A DNA stretch of 64,000 nucleotides from Clostridium sp. 1001271st1 H5 (GCF_005845215.1 NZ_SPHO01000002.1:248001-312000); one strand, 5' to 3'. Shown: positions 41,927-51,682, counted from the stretch's first letter. Made by a program: numbers and translations. Notes: generated by a model from the sequence alone, not told the origin.

Positions 41927-43033
41927 TTATTCGCCGCGGATAGCGCTGCGCGCCGCAATCATGGCATCATAGAGTTCCTGCGCGTCTGCCGGAGTGGTAT
42001 TGAGAGAAAAGTAATAATCCTTAATAGGTTCAGTAGCTTGTATGAAGGAGTTTTTATCTACATCAACAAAGGTCACGCCATTTTCTTTTAACACATCAAT
42101 GGACTTTTGGTTGTATTCCGGGAACCACTGGTAGATGGACTCTTCGTTTTCGATTCCTGCCTGGATGACTGCTTTTTGTAAATCTTCCGGCAGATTATTA
42201 TAAAATTGGGCGCTCATATACTGAATTCCTGGAATGCGGAATTGTTCAGTATAGGAGTATGTATTGGCAACTTCAAACAGCATATTGTCGGCGCACAAAG
42301 CTTCATTTTGTTCCAATGCGTCAATGGTGCCTTGCTGCATTGCTGTGTAGACCTCGCTCCAGCCAAGGCTTATGGCACTGAATCCCATAAGTTCCATGGT
42401 CTTGGCCAGGATGGGGTCGTTCATGACTCTTATTTTTATACCCTTAGCATCAGCGGGTGTCCGTACGGCCTTGTTTGCAAATACATTCCGGCTGCCGAAA
42501 TCCGCAAATGTAATGATTTTAAAGCCGGCTGCCGTTGTATCGGAATCTAGCATAGTAAATACATCATCGCTTCTCACAACATCCAACATCTCCCTGGAAT
42601 CATTGTACATATAGGGGAAAGAGAAGACGGACCAGCGTCCATTGTAACCGGACATATCAGAGGCAGAAGCATCACACATTTCCAGTTCTCCGGTGCGGAC
42701 ACTCTCCAGATTTGCGGCTTTGTCACCTAATTGGGCATCTGGATACATTTCAACTGTAATACGTCCGTCAGACAGGGCCTCCACTCTCTCCTTGAAACCT
42801 TCAGCGATTTTTCCTACCTGTGAATTCTGAGGGGAGGTGAATGCGTAGCGTATGGTATATTCGGGGCTGCTGCTTGCTGCTTCTGTTGTCTGTGCTGTGG
42901 GATTGGAATCTGTTTTTGACTCGGATGTACCGGAAGGGACAGGTGCATCCTGGGATTTAGTACTGCAGGCAGTGGATGACAGTATAATAGCCAAAATCAT
43001 TATTAAGGATAATAACTTCTTGTTTTTTTTCAT
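41927..43033 (-). CDS. TRAP transporter substrate-binding lipoprotein (DctP)
   Basis: About 368 residues; start 43033 with AGGGAG upstream. The signal peptide ends in a lipobox, SSTAC (Cys23), so the binding protein is membrane-tethered as expected for a Gram-positive. The mature part has IRYAFTSPQNSQVGKIAEGF, MYPDAQLGD, GIKIRVMNDPILAKTMELMG and WSEVYTAMQQGTIDALEQNE. The Arg in KIRV is the usual carboxylate clamp. Ligand is probably a sugar acid or keto acid. Confidence 0.93.
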   Translation of the reverse strand: MKKNKKLLSLIMILAIILSSTACSTKSQDAPVPSGTSESKTDSNPTAQTTEAASSSPEYTIRYAFTSPQNSQVGKIAEGFKERVEALSDGRITVEMYPDAQLGDKAANLESVRTGELEMCDASASDMSGYNGRWSVFSFPYMYNDSREMLDVVRSDDVFTMLDSDTTAAGFKIITFADFGSRNVFANKAVRTPADAKGIKIRVMNDPILAKTMELMGFSAISLGWSEVYTAMQQGTIDALEQNEALCADNMLFEVANTYSYTEQFRIPGIQYMSAQFYNNLPEDLQKAVIQAGIENEESIYQWFPEYNQKSIDVLKENGVTFVDVDKNSFIQATEPIKDYYFSLNTTPADAQELYDAMIAARSAIRGE

Positions 43034-43090
43034 GATAATTCTCCCTTTCATTTGTTTTTGATTAACAGCTTATCAATTAATCGGAATAAA

Positions 43091-44458
43091 TCAGTCAGAA
43101 AAATAGATTCCCTGTTCCTTCATGATGGTACGCAAAACATCATTGGGAATTGCACGTATTTCTATATCATGGGAGGCTGCATAGGAGGCGGCGATTCCGG
43201 CACATTGGCCAAGGGTCATACAGTTGGTCATACTGCGGGTAGAACCGCAGGCATCTGAATCAACACTTATGTTTCGACCGGCAACAATGATGCCATCAAT
43301 ATCCAACGGTACCATGCAGCGCAATGGAATATCATAAGAAGTACCGGGTGCCATCCGTCTGAATTCGATATTTTTACCATCGGGTGTGTGATAACCAAGA
43401 GGAGACTGATAACTGCATACTGCGTCTGGAAAACGTGTGGCATTCATCAGAATGTCGGCCGTCAATCGCACTTCTCCTATGACCTTGCGGCTTTCACGTA
43501 CACCTAGTGCTGGGGCGGTGGCTGCCAGATATGCGTGTTCGAAACCGGGAACATATTTTTGAAATAATGGCAGTACGTCGAAGATACGTTTACGGCTGAT
43601 ATCCTCACCTTTGGTAAGCGCTGATGCATCAGTTCCATCCAGGGCCGTGACCCCTGTCATGTTTAATATGATTTCTCCTGGATTAGGGGTAGTATAGAAC
43701 AGTATGAACCAATCACGGAGATATTCCTGTTCCGGCTCTAATACAGCTTCGGCCAGTTCTTCGTGGAGTCTGAATCCGTAGAACCCTGCATGAGGTAGTC
43801 CGCCCAGATAACGTTCACCCTTTTGGAGTTCAGGATGCTGATTGTAATACTGAATAAGTCTTTCAGTGTCCACATTAGCCAGTTTTGCCAGCAAACTGGC
43901 CGGGTGCTGCGCTTCTTTCGACATTATGTCGCAATGAGAACCGGTATAATATAACAGGTCCGCATCTCCCGTGCAATCAATGAATTGTTTGGCAAAGACT
44001 GCCTGCCGACCAGACTTATTTTCGATTATGATGCCTTTTATCTTGTTGCCGTCCATTATGGCCTTTGTTACCATGGTCAGATAAAGGGCATCCAGGTTCT
44101 TCTCCTCTTCGTACATTTTTGTGATAATATATTTTGCACGTTCACTATCATAGAGGATATAGGCATCCTTATCATAATTCGGGGTTTCAACGCCTCCTAT
44201 TTCCTCTATCTTTTTGAAGTACTCATAGGGAATACCGCCAACACACCGTGTAACCTGGTTACTACAAGTCCATGATGTGTTCATGAAACCGGTAAACTGC
44301 CCTCCGAGACTGCCAAGACGCTCCACCACAAGGGTTCTGGCGCCTGTTCTGGCAGCGCCGATGCCGGCAATCATTCCGGCTGTGCCTCCGCCTGCTACAA
44401 CCACATCGTATTCTCCGAATATAGGGAGTTTCTGTGCTGCCTCTGCATATGTTTTCAT
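43091..44458 (-). CDS. FAD-dependent oxidoreductase (PF12831 type)
   Basis: 455 residues. The N-terminal dinucleotide-binding motif is VVVAGGGTAGMIAGIGAARTG, followed by TLVVERLGSLGGQFTG. The C-terminal FAD segment is DGIIVAGRNISVDSDACGSTRSM. This family includes oxidoreductases of unknown substrate found in sugar-acid and hydroxy-acid clusters. It probably oxidises or isomerises the compound imported by the TRAP system. RBS GGAGGAAAT. It sits between the DapA-like aldolase and the DctP gene. Confidence 0.9.
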   Translation of the reverse strand: MKTYAEAAQKLPIFGEYDVVVAGGGTAGMIAGIGAARTGARTLVVERLGSLGGQFTGFMNTSWTCSNQVTRCVGGIPYEYFKKIEEIGGVETPNYDKDAYILYDSERAKYIITKMYEEEKNLDALYLTMVTKAIMDGNKIKGIIIENKSGRQAVFAKQFIDCTGDADLLYYTGSHCDIMSKEAQHPASLLAKLANVDTERLIQYYNQHPELQKGERYLGGLPHAGFYGFRLHEELAEAVLEPEQEYLRDWFILFYTTPNPGEIILNMTGVTALDGTDASALTKGEDISRKRIFDVLPLFQKYVPGFEHAYLAATAPALGVRESRKVIGEVRLTADILMNATRFPDAVCSYQSPLGYHTPDGKNIEFRRMAPGTSYDIPLRCMVPLDIDGIIVAGRNISVDSDACGSTRSMTNCMTLGQCAGIAASYAASHDIEIRAIPNDVLRTIMKEQGIYFSD

Positions 44459-44495
44459 AGATTTCCTCCGTTCTTATATGTTAAAAATTTTGGGT

Positions 44496-45419
44496 TCAAA
44501 GGATAGGGGAAGGGAGGCCGGCTTCTAAGCAGAATGCCTTCAAATTGAGATTAAGCTGCCGGCGTTCCCTGGAATCTAAATCCATTTGGGGACTTCTCAT
44601 GTGGCCTGCCTGGATTCCTCTGAATTCCAGCCCGCTTTTGAAATATGCCATATTGCTTCCGCATTTAAGGATATCGCAAATTCTACGGCAGTGCTTCTGC
44701 CATTTTTGCATTGTTTCCAAATCCTTGTTTTTGTAAGCTTCATATACATTTACAAATGGTTCAGGAAATACGCCAGCCACACCAGATACGGTTCCATCGC
44801 ATCCTAAAGCCAGGAAACTGGAGAAAAGACGGTCACATCCATGAAGGACGGAAAAATCCTTGTCTATATCCAAATATTCGGCGGTTCGGTTGAAATCGGT
44901 GTAACTGTATTTGATTCCGATTATGTTCGGGCATTGTCTGCGGATATTTGACGCAATATTTGCTGTCAAATCATTGGCTGAGCATTGCGGGATATTATAC
45001 AGATAAATTGGGAAATCTTCAGGGAGATTCCGGGCTATAGTAAGATAATAATTTTCTATTTCTATGGGTGTACAGCCCAGAAAAAGGGGAGTGATGATTC
45101 CGACCCCGTCTGCTCCGGCAGAATAAGCGTGCTTTGCCAGGTTCAGGGTATCTGGTATGCTGTCGGCTCCAACATGAATGAATACAGTTACACGGCCGCG
45201 GTTGGCTTCGATAACTGTTTCTGCAATGGTCTTCCGTTCTTTTACTGAAAGGCGTGACATTTCCCCTGTGGTACCGCAGGGGTATAATGCATTTACTCCT
45301 TTTTTGACCAGTATGTCTGTCAGCTGACTCATAGACAGCGGGTCAAAGATTCCCCGCTCGTCCATAGGGGTTATCATTGCAACTGTAACTCCTTTAAGTT
45401 TTTTCATGATTGTGTTCAT
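44496..45419 (-). CDS. Dihydrodipicolinate synthase / N-acetylneuraminate lyase family aldolase
   Basis: About 307 residues; start 45419 is preceded by TAGGAGGAGG. The TIM-barrel class I aldolase signatures are present: PCGTTGEMSRLSVKERK (GTTGE, substrate carboxylate), YLYNIPQC with the catalytic Tyr, and IIGIKYSYTDF with the Schiff-base Lys. It condenses or cleaves pyruvate-containing sugar acids. Being in a TRAP/FAD cluster with a LacI regulator, it is more likely catabolic (2-keto-3-deoxy acid or sialic-acid-like cleavage) than lysine-biosynthetic. First gene of the operon. Confidence 0.92.
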   Translation of the reverse strand: MNTIMKKLKGVTVAMITPMDERGIFDPLSMSQLTDILVKKGVNALYPCGTTGEMSRLSVKERKTIAETVIEANRGRVTVFIHVGADSIPDTLNLAKHAYSAGADGVGIITPLFLGCTPIEIENYYLTIARNLPEDFPIYLYNIPQCSANDLTANIASNIRRQCPNIIGIKYSYTDFNRTAEYLDIDKDFSVLHGCDRLFSSFLALGCDGTVSGVAGVFPEPFVNVYEAYKNKDLETMQKWQKHCRRICDILKCGSNMAYFKSGLEFRGIQAGHMRSPQMDLDSRERRQLNLNLKAFCLEAGLPSPIL

Positions 45420-45453
45420 TCCTCCTCCTAACAATATTTGTTTCGTAGCACGG

Positions 45454-45752
45454 TGATAAATCGTTTTCTTGCACGCATTATATATAATATAATAATAAAT
45501 GTGAGAAAAATTCATTATTATAGAGCAAAAATCTATTTTGACGTTTGGAAATATTGATAAATCGTTTTCTTTAATTGAAGTATATAACGTATTCGCAGAA
45601 TAGTCAAGATGAAAATATACAAAAATGACAATAAAAGGGGAGGGGATTATTAAAAATAAGGATATAATTACTAGTATAATTAGAGAAGAGCTGCGTAAAT
45701 ACTAGGATTCAAAACCAGAATGCGATATAGGATAGAAGATAAAACGATTACC
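45454..45752. promoter_or_regulatory. Repeated AATCGTTTT operator-like sites upstream of the DapA-like operon
   Basis: TGATAAATCGTTTTCTT is identical at 45454-45470 and 45555-45571. A third, inverted and less exact copy (AAGATAAAACGATTACC) lies at 45736-45752. The central CG step flanked by A/T-rich arms is the shape of LacI-family operators, and a LacI gene ends this operon. The rest of the 436 bp gap (45420-45855) is AT-rich and holds no ORF that I can support. Confidence 0.55.
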
Positions 45753-45855
45753 GAGATGGTATAACAAAGATTCTCCGGCCATTTTAAATATGCTAAAATG
45801 ACCGATATTTTAAAACCATATATATTTTGGGACGTATCCGATGAAAAGACCTATA

Positions 45856-47661
45856 TCATATTCCAAGAACTGCCATTCCTAGTGCAGTAGCAGCGCACAA
45901 TATGATTATGAAGATTGTGGGAACCAATATAACTTCAGTCGCCTTTCCCAGGGGCTTTGTCTGCCGGTATATATGCAGACAAGCGGAAATACTTGACCAA
46001 TGTAATAAGGAGAACAGGAAGGTGCATAATACCGTCCGAAATGTCCAACTGTGTAAAACCAGCATATTGTGTAGCTCCTGTGTGCCCTGGATGGAGGGTG
46101 AGGGACCCGTTTGAATGTAGGTCATGAACAGAACCGGGATGGAGAACCAGTGATTGGTCAATCCAGCCAGAAAAGCGGCCAGTATGGTTCCGTCTAAACC
46201 TATGGCTTGGGCAGGGGGTGTCAGAAAGTTTACTGCCGCAGACAAAAGACTGATAGTATGTTGTCCCGGCGATATGAAAGTCAGCCAGCCGGCCTCAGGG
46301 CCTGTGTATGCCAGATTGCCTAGCAGCCATAATATGATGCCAGCCGGAACAGCCGCAAGAACAGCATTATTTAATAATGGAAGCGTGCAGCATGCAGTGG
46401 AACGGAAAATGGACTTAAACACCCCGGCTGGTTTGCGCGGACCAGATATTTCAGGAGATACACAAAGGGATTGCCTGAATAAACCTGCATGGGGATGGGA
46501 AATGGCAATGGCTGCTGCTGCGCCTGACAATGTACAGCAGAACAAACGCAATATCATGAATGGCTGAGGCAGGGGAATGGGAGATGGCCATTTTAACGGC
46601 AGCAGGTCAGGCGTTATGGCTGCGATTGCCAGAATGAGGACATGCGTGGCCAGGGTGGATGCATATCTATCATATCCGGGAGCCGGTTTCGCGTCATACT
46701 CGATACCTTTGGCAGTCCCATAGGCTGCCCTGACCCGAGGAAAATAACCTGCATTTTCCAACAGGCCCAGCATCGGGAAGAAGAGGCTGAAGGGCGGAAG
46801 TGTCGCCAGTATGACCCAGCATGCAGATTGAAATGCCCCATGCACAATACATCCAGTAAACCATACTGGCATTTCCAGACAGGTAGACCAGGCAGCCAAA
46901 TTGGCTTCGGCATAGGAAAGAACTGGCCATAGATGGTCCATAAACCATCCTGTCCAGAGGGATGTAATCCAAAATACAAATGCCAGTAATACGGCTAAGA
47001 CGGTAAGACTGTTTTTTTGAACTGCACTGCTGCGGCTTTCATTGAAAGAACAAGTATCTGGCGGCTGTATCAAAATACATTCCCTGGCCAGTTTAGCTGG
47101 TGAAAAGTCGAGACAGTTATAAAGGAATTCTGTTTTATGTCGTGGTTGGACTGAATAGTGGAATGCAGCTTTTAGGTCATCCATCTGTTCGTGTCCGAAA
47201 CCATGAAGAGGAACGATGGGGATTTGAAGCACATCATGAAGGAGGGATATATCTATAGAAACACCATTCTGTTCTGCCACATCGCAGTAACTTAGACAGA
47301 GAACAACTGGAATCTGCCTGTCTTTTACCTGGTCCAGACTTATGATTTCCTTCAGAAGATGCAAAAGGCGCTCCAACTGTAAGGCGTGGCCGGTAACGGC
47401 AATAATGTCTGATTTGCCGGAACAGATATACTCGGCTGTGTATCCGGCCTCCTTCATAGGGGAGTATAAGGAGAGAATATCGGGAAATTCTATGGCACCA
47501 TACTTATAACTGGCGTACAGAAAGCTTCCGTTAGGAAACGGTGAGCCGGTATTTGCCGTGTTTTTTAAGAACCATTTTCCGGCGGTAAGGTTTCTGAATA
47601 CGATGTCTTTTCCCGCCTGGGGATTTCCTGTAAAAGCGATGATAAAATGTGGGTGTTCCAT
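45856..47661 (-). CDS. FeoB-like membrane protein with degenerate GTPase domain
   Basis: About 601 residues; start 47661 with AGGAG upstream. The order of domains is that of FeoB: an N-terminal G-like domain (about 1-190), then hydrophobic segments with FPMLGLLENAGYFPRVRAAY, matching the FeoB gate segment around LEDSGYM, and further Gate-like repeats to the C-terminus. The GTPase motifs are eroded: G1 reads GNPQAGKD (residues 12-19, Ser/Thr replaced by Asp), the G3 region EFPDILSLYS lacks DxxG, and G4 reads SYCD rather than N[KM]xD. It may not hydrolyse GTP, and its transport substrate is uncertain. No feoA is adjacent; one lies at 55957. Confidence 0.8.
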   Translation of the reverse strand: MEHPHFIIAFTGNPQAGKDIVFRNLTAGKWFLKNTANTGSPFPNGSFLYASYKYGAIEFPDILSLYSPMKEAGYTAEYICSGKSDIIAVTGHALQLERLLHLLKEIISLDQVKDRQIPVVLCLSYCDVAEQNGVSIDISLLHDVLQIPIVPLHGFGHEQMDDLKAAFHYSVQPRHKTEFLYNCLDFSPAKLARECILIQPPDTCSFNESRSSAVQKNSLTVLAVLLAFVFWITSLWTGWFMDHLWPVLSYAEANLAAWSTCLEMPVWFTGCIVHGAFQSACWVILATLPPFSLFFPMLGLLENAGYFPRVRAAYGTAKGIEYDAKPAPGYDRYASTLATHVLILAIAAITPDLLPLKWPSPIPLPQPFMILRLFCCTLSGAAAAIAISHPHAGLFRQSLCVSPEISGPRKPAGVFKSIFRSTACCTLPLLNNAVLAAVPAGIILWLLGNLAYTGPEAGWLTFISPGQHTISLLSAAVNFLTPPAQAIGLDGTILAAFLAGLTNHWFSIPVLFMTYIQTGPSPSIQGTQELHNMLVLHSWTFRTVLCTFLFSLLHWSSISACLHIYRQTKPLGKATEVILVPTIFIIILCAATALGMAVLGI

Positions 47662-47933
47662 CCAGTCACTCCTGAAATATAAAATCTGCCTAGGGGCGGG
47701 CAGATTGGGTCTTAGGATAGCGTATGTGCCGTAAAACCTTTGGTGCATGGCAGCCAGGTCCCTATCTGCTGCTGGTTCATCATTGTGGCAACAGACTGCT
47801 TGACGGAGGAAAGGTTATCAACTATACTAAGTTTAAATGTGCAAAAAACAGAAACCTTCAGGGAATCAGCGGATATATGCCGGAGTTGGGGCAGGGTTTC
47901 CGGACATAAACTAAATTCAGGAGATGAAGCGAT

Positions 47934-48329
47934 ATGGGATATCAGGACGATTACGTTATGAGGACAATCAGCGATTTGGTGAGGGCCATTGCCAGGCTGG
48001 TTCTTGGTAAGAACGACATTGATTATGACCTTCCGGAGGATGAGGACAAGTACACGGAGCTTGACCGGGTATACAGAAGGCTTAAGGACCTGGTGGATGA
48101 GGGGAACATCAATGATGCGGAGAACCTTCTTACCGATGAGCTGGATACGGACAGTCTGGATTGTCTGGAGATGGCCCTTACATTTTATATGTACCTTAAC
48201 CAGCTGAATGATGAGGAACTCTACACCGCCAATTATTCACGGGAAGAAATCGTGGATGGAATCAACAGTGTGTGCGCAGAATATGGTATATCGGGATTTG
48301 AGCATTTTGTAGACACAACCATGGTATAA
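47934..48329 (+). CDS. DUF6483 family protein
   Basis: 131 residues, acidic and helical, cytoplasmic. The opening DYVMRTISDLVRAIARLVLG and the acidic LENLLTDELDTDSL-like stretch (AENLLTDELDTDSLDCLEMA) fit the DUF6483 family as I know it; function is unknown. AGGAG at 47918-47922 lies 11 bp before the ATG. The helicase gene begins 73 bp downstream on the same strand. The 272 bp gap before it, back to the FeoB-like gene, shows no feature I can support. Confidence 0.7.
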   Translation: MGYQDDYVMRTISDLVRAIARLVLGKNDIDYDLPEDEDKYTELDRVYRRLKDLVDEGNINDAENLLTDELDTDSLDCLEMALTFYMYLNQLNDEELYTANYSREEIVDGINSVCAEYGISGFEHFVDTTMV

Positions 48330-48402
48330 TGTGCTGCCAGACGGATATGGAATCATATGCGTCTGGCTGCTTTTGCGAATATTTGGAAGAAAGAGGAAAA
48401 CC

Positions 48403-50400
48403 ATGGAGATAAAAAAGGAGTGCGAGCAGTATCTGGCGGAATATTACCAGGACCTGTTTTTTGGAAATGCAAACAAACGCTACCGGGCCATGACAGGCGC
48501 CGAACTCAGGAAACGCCTGATGCGGTTGACCGAGGCCAACCTGAAGCCGCTGGTGAAGTCCAATGAACTCAGTGATGTCCACGCCATGCTGTCAAAGGTA
48601 TGCGCCTATCTCATGCGCAAGGAGGGGCATCTGACAGGGCCTGCCCTGGAGCAGTGGGAGTCCAGCTGCCGCCAGATGAATGAATTCTGTGAGGCTCTGG
48701 CAAGAAAGGACCTGGAATACGTCAACGGCCTGTCCCTTGAGGATTTGGAGCAGGTGCTTAGGATGCAGGGAATCCGCCGTTACCTTCTGACAAATTCACT
48801 GGAGAGGGCGTATCAGTTGTTTTATATTCCCAAAACCATTAAGCGGGGAATCCTGGAGTCCGTGAAACAGAAGCCGGAGCAGGAATATCCGGGAGCCAGG
48901 GAGATGAAGCGCAAATTCATTCTTCATGTGGGTCCCACCAACAGCGGAAAGACCCATGACGCCCTGGAACGGCTGAAGGAGTGCAGGCACGGTGCTTACT
49001 TCGGCCCCTTAAGGCTGCTGGCCCTGGAGGTCTATGACAAGCTCAATACAGAGGGCCTGTCCTGTTCCATGGTCACGGGCGAGGAGACATTGGAGGTGCC
49101 GGGAGCTGTCTGCCAGTCCTGCACCGTGGAGATGTTAAATGACCATGAATATTTCGATATTGTGGTGGTGGATGAATGCCAGATGATAGCCGACCCCTAC
49201 CGCGGGCATAACTGGACCAGGGCAGTGCTGGGGCTCAGGGCAGAGGAAATCCACCTGTGCATGGCCCCGGAGGCAGAGGATATTGTGGTGCAGATGATTA
49301 AGCGGTGCGGCGACCAGTACAGGGTTGTGCGCCACAAGAGAAATACCCGCCTTACCATGGAGAAAAAGCCATATAATTTGAAGCGTGATTTAAAAAAGGG
49401 AGACGCCCTTATTGTGTTCTCCAAGAAATCAGTGCTGGCCCTGGCAGCCCATCTGGAGAACCAGGGCGTCCACTGCAGCGTTATATACGGAAGCCTGCCC
49501 CCTGCCACCCGCCGTGAGCAGGTGCGCAGGTTCCTGGCCAGGGAGACGGAGGTGGTGGTCAGCACCGACGCCATCGGCATGGGATTAAACCTGCCCATAC
49601 GCAGAATCGTGTTCGTGGAAACGCGCAAGTTTGACGGGGTCAACAAGCGGACCCTGAACCCGGAGGAGATAAAGCAGATTGCGGGGCGGGCCGGAAGATA
49701 CGGTCTTTATGACGAGGGATTCGTGGCTGCCATCGACGAGGCAGAGGTCATTGAGGACGGGCTCTCCAGGATGCCCATGCCTATTATGAAGGCATATGTG
49801 GGATTTCCGGAGCAGCTCCTTAACCTGCCTGCTGAGATTGATACCCTGGTTAAGATATGGGCCGGCATGGATACGCCTTCCATCTATGAGAAGATGGAGG
49901 TGGACGAGCTGCTGGCTCTGTATATGAGTTTTGAGCATGTACACCGGGATGATATGGGGGAATTCACCCGGCAGGAAATATATAAGCTCATTACCTGCTC
50001 CATTGACATAGACAATAAGATGGTTATGGACCTGTGGAAGGATTACTGCAGGGAGTACCGGGATGTGGCGGAACTGGAATTCCCTTACAGTCCCGGAGAT
50101 GACCTGTATGATTTGGAGAGCTACTATAAGATGCTGGACCTTTATTTCCAGTTTTCCAGAAAGGTGGGTCTTCCTGTACAGGCTGAAAACCTGGCTGAGG
50201 AGAGGCGCAGGACAGAGGAGGAAATCAGCCGCATTTTAAAGACAGAATGTGCCAGCTACACCCGCAAATGTTCAGCCTGCGGCAAGGAGCTGTCATGGGA
50301 TTACCCGTTCTCTGTCTGCGAACGGTGTTTTGAGAGGGGTAAGATAAGCCGGGGGCACGGCCGTCCAGGCCGGAGGCCCATGGCAGGAAACAGAGTGTGA
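48403..50400 (+). CDS. SUV3-like superfamily 2 RNA helicase
   Basis: About 665 residues. ATG 48403 has AGAGGA upstream; an in-frame ATG at 48331 gives an implausible hydrophobic extension. Motif I is GPTNSGKT (177-184), motif II VVVDECQM (DExQ type), motif V STDAIGMGLNLPIRRIVF and motif VI IKQIAGRAGRYG, all as in mitochondrial SUV3/SUPV3L1. The C-terminus has a possible zinc knuckle, CSACGKELSWDYPFSVCERC. SUV3 unwinds RNA for degradation; bacterial homologues are little studied. The first about 170 residues are helical and specific to this protein group. Confidence 0.9.
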   Translation: MEIKKECEQYLAEYYQDLFFGNANKRYRAMTGAELRKRLMRLTEANLKPLVKSNELSDVHAMLSKVCAYLMRKEGHLTGPALEQWESSCRQMNEFCEALARKDLEYVNGLSLEDLEQVLRMQGIRRYLLTNSLERAYQLFYIPKTIKRGILESVKQKPEQEYPGAREMKRKFILHVGPTNSGKTHDALERLKECRHGAYFGPLRLLALEVYDKLNTEGLSCSMVTGEETLEVPGAVCQSCTVEMLNDHEYFDIVVVDECQMIADPYRGHNWTRAVLGLRAEEIHLCMAPEAEDIVVQMIKRCGDQYRVVRHKRNTRLTMEKKPYNLKRDLKKGDALIVFSKKSVLALAAHLENQGVHCSVIYGSLPPATRREQVRRFLARETEVVVSTDAIGMGLNLPIRRIVFVETRKFDGVNKRTLNPEEIKQIAGRAGRYGLYDEGFVAAIDEAEVIEDGLSRMPMPIMKAYVGFPEQLLNLPAEIDTLVKIWAGMDTPSIYEKMEVDELLALYMSFEHVHRDDMGEFTRQEIYKLITCSIDIDNKMVMDLWKDYCREYRDVAELEFPYSPGDDLYDLESYYKMLDLYFQFSRKVGLPVQAENLAEERRRTEEEISRILKTECASYTRKCSACGKELSWDYPFSVCERCFERGKISRGHGRPGRRPMAGNRV

Positions 50401-50428
50401 AACAAGTGAACAACAAAGGAGGAAGACA

Positions 50429-51682
50429 ATGGAAAATCAACGTATCATTCAAGTAGAGGACAAGGTACCCTTTAACCTGCTGGTGCCTCTCAGCATCCAG
50501 CACATGTTCGCCATGTTCGGCGCATCCATCCTGGTGCCGTTCATATTCGGCATAAACCCGGCTGTGGTGCTGTTTATGAACGGCGTGGGCACCCTGCTCT
50601 TTATCGGAGTGACAAAGGGGAAGGCACCTGCCTACCTTGGCTCCAGCTTTGCTTTTTTGGCCCCGGCAGGCGTGGTCATCAGTAATTTCGGTTATGAATA
50701 TGCCCTGGGAGGGTTCGTGGCAGTGGGATTCTGCGGATGCATCCTGGCGTTCATTGTGTATAAATTCGGGACAGAGTGGATTGACGTGGTCCTCCCTCCG
50801 GCAGCCATGGGCCCGGTGGTGGCGCTCATCGGACTGGAACTCTCCGGTTCGGCGGCCAGCAATGCAGGGCTTCTGGACGAGGTGCTGGACCCCAGGAAGA
50901 CAATCGTGTTTGTGCTTACCCTGGGAACCGCTGTATTCGGCTCCATTCTGTTCAGAAAGTTTTTCTCGGTCATTCCCATCCTCATAGCGGTTATTGTGGG
51001 CTATGCGTCGGCCCTGGCCTGCGGTATCGTGGATTTTGCCGAGGTGGCGGCGGCCCCCGTATTTGCCCTGCCCAATTTCAGCACACCTAAATTCAACCTG
51101 GAAGCCATCATGATTATCCTTCCTGTGCTTCTGGTCATTACTTCTGAGCACATAGGACATCAGGTGGTCACCAGCAAGATTGTGGGCAGGGACCTGTTGA
51201 AGGACCCCGGTCTTCACCGTTCCCTGTTCGGAGATAATTTCTCCACCATGATATCCGGTCTGATTGGCTCCGTGCCAACCACCACCTATGGGGAGAACAT
51301 CGGCGTCATGGCAATCACCCGCGTATACAGCGTGCGCGTGATTGCGGGAGCAGCCGTGCTGTCCATTGTGTGCTCCTTTATCGGCAAGTTCTCCACCCTT
51401 ATCAGCACCATACCGGGTCCTGTCATCGGCGGCATTTCCTTCCTGCTCTACGGTATGATTGGAACCTCGGGCCTGCGCATCCTGGTGGATTCCAGGGTTG
51501 ATTACGGAAATTCCAGAAATCTGGCCCTGACTTCCGTCATATTTGTCACGGGCTTGTCGGGAATCGCCGTGAAGTTCGGCAATGTGCAGCTCACCGGAAT
51601 GGTGCTGGCCTGTGTGGTCGGCATGATTCTGAGTCTGGTATTCTATATTCTGGATTACTTTAAGCTGACCAATGACCAGTAG
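50429..51682 (+). CDS. uraA: Uracil permease (NCS2/UraA family)
   Basis: 417 residues with about twelve to fourteen membrane segments. It starts VEDKVPFNLLVPLSIQHMFA, close to UraA/PyrP, and has PAAMGPVVALIGLEL and the substrate segment SVPTTTYGENIGVMAITRVY characteristic of uracil-type NCS2 carriers. It imports uracil with protons. RBS AAAGGAGGA. It starts 28 bp after the helicase gene. I found no PyrR attenuator upstream. Confidence 0.93.
   Translation: MENQRIIQVEDKVPFNLLVPLSIQHMFAMFGASILVPFIFGINPAVVLFMNGVGTLLFIGVTKGKAPAYLGSSFAFLAPAGVVISNFGYEYALGGFVAVGFCGCILAFIVYKFGTEWIDVVLPPAAMGPVVALIGLELSGSAASNAGLLDEVLDPRKTIVFVLTLGTAVFGSILFRKFFSVIPILIAVIVGYASALACGIVDFAEVAAAPVFALPNFSTPKFNLEAIMIILPVLLVITSEHIGHQVVTSKIVGRDLLKDPGLHRSLFGDNFSTMISGLIGSVPTTTYGENIGVMAITRVYSVRVIAGAAVLSIVCSFIGKFSTLISTIPGPVIGGISFLLYGMIGTSGLRILVDSRVDYGNSRNLALTSVIFVTGLSGIAVKFGNVQLTGMVLACVVGMILSLVFYILDYFKLTNDQ

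Noticed and set aside
47662..47933. Additional small gene in the gap between the FeoB-like gene and the DUF6483 gene
   Set aside because: The ORFs starting at 47724 and 47740 overlap the 5' region without RBS or family features and look like chance frames.
50225..51217. Minus-strand ORF of 330 codons opposite the helicase end and uraA
   Set aside because: Shadow ORF with His/Gln/Gly-rich composition; both sense genes are well supported.
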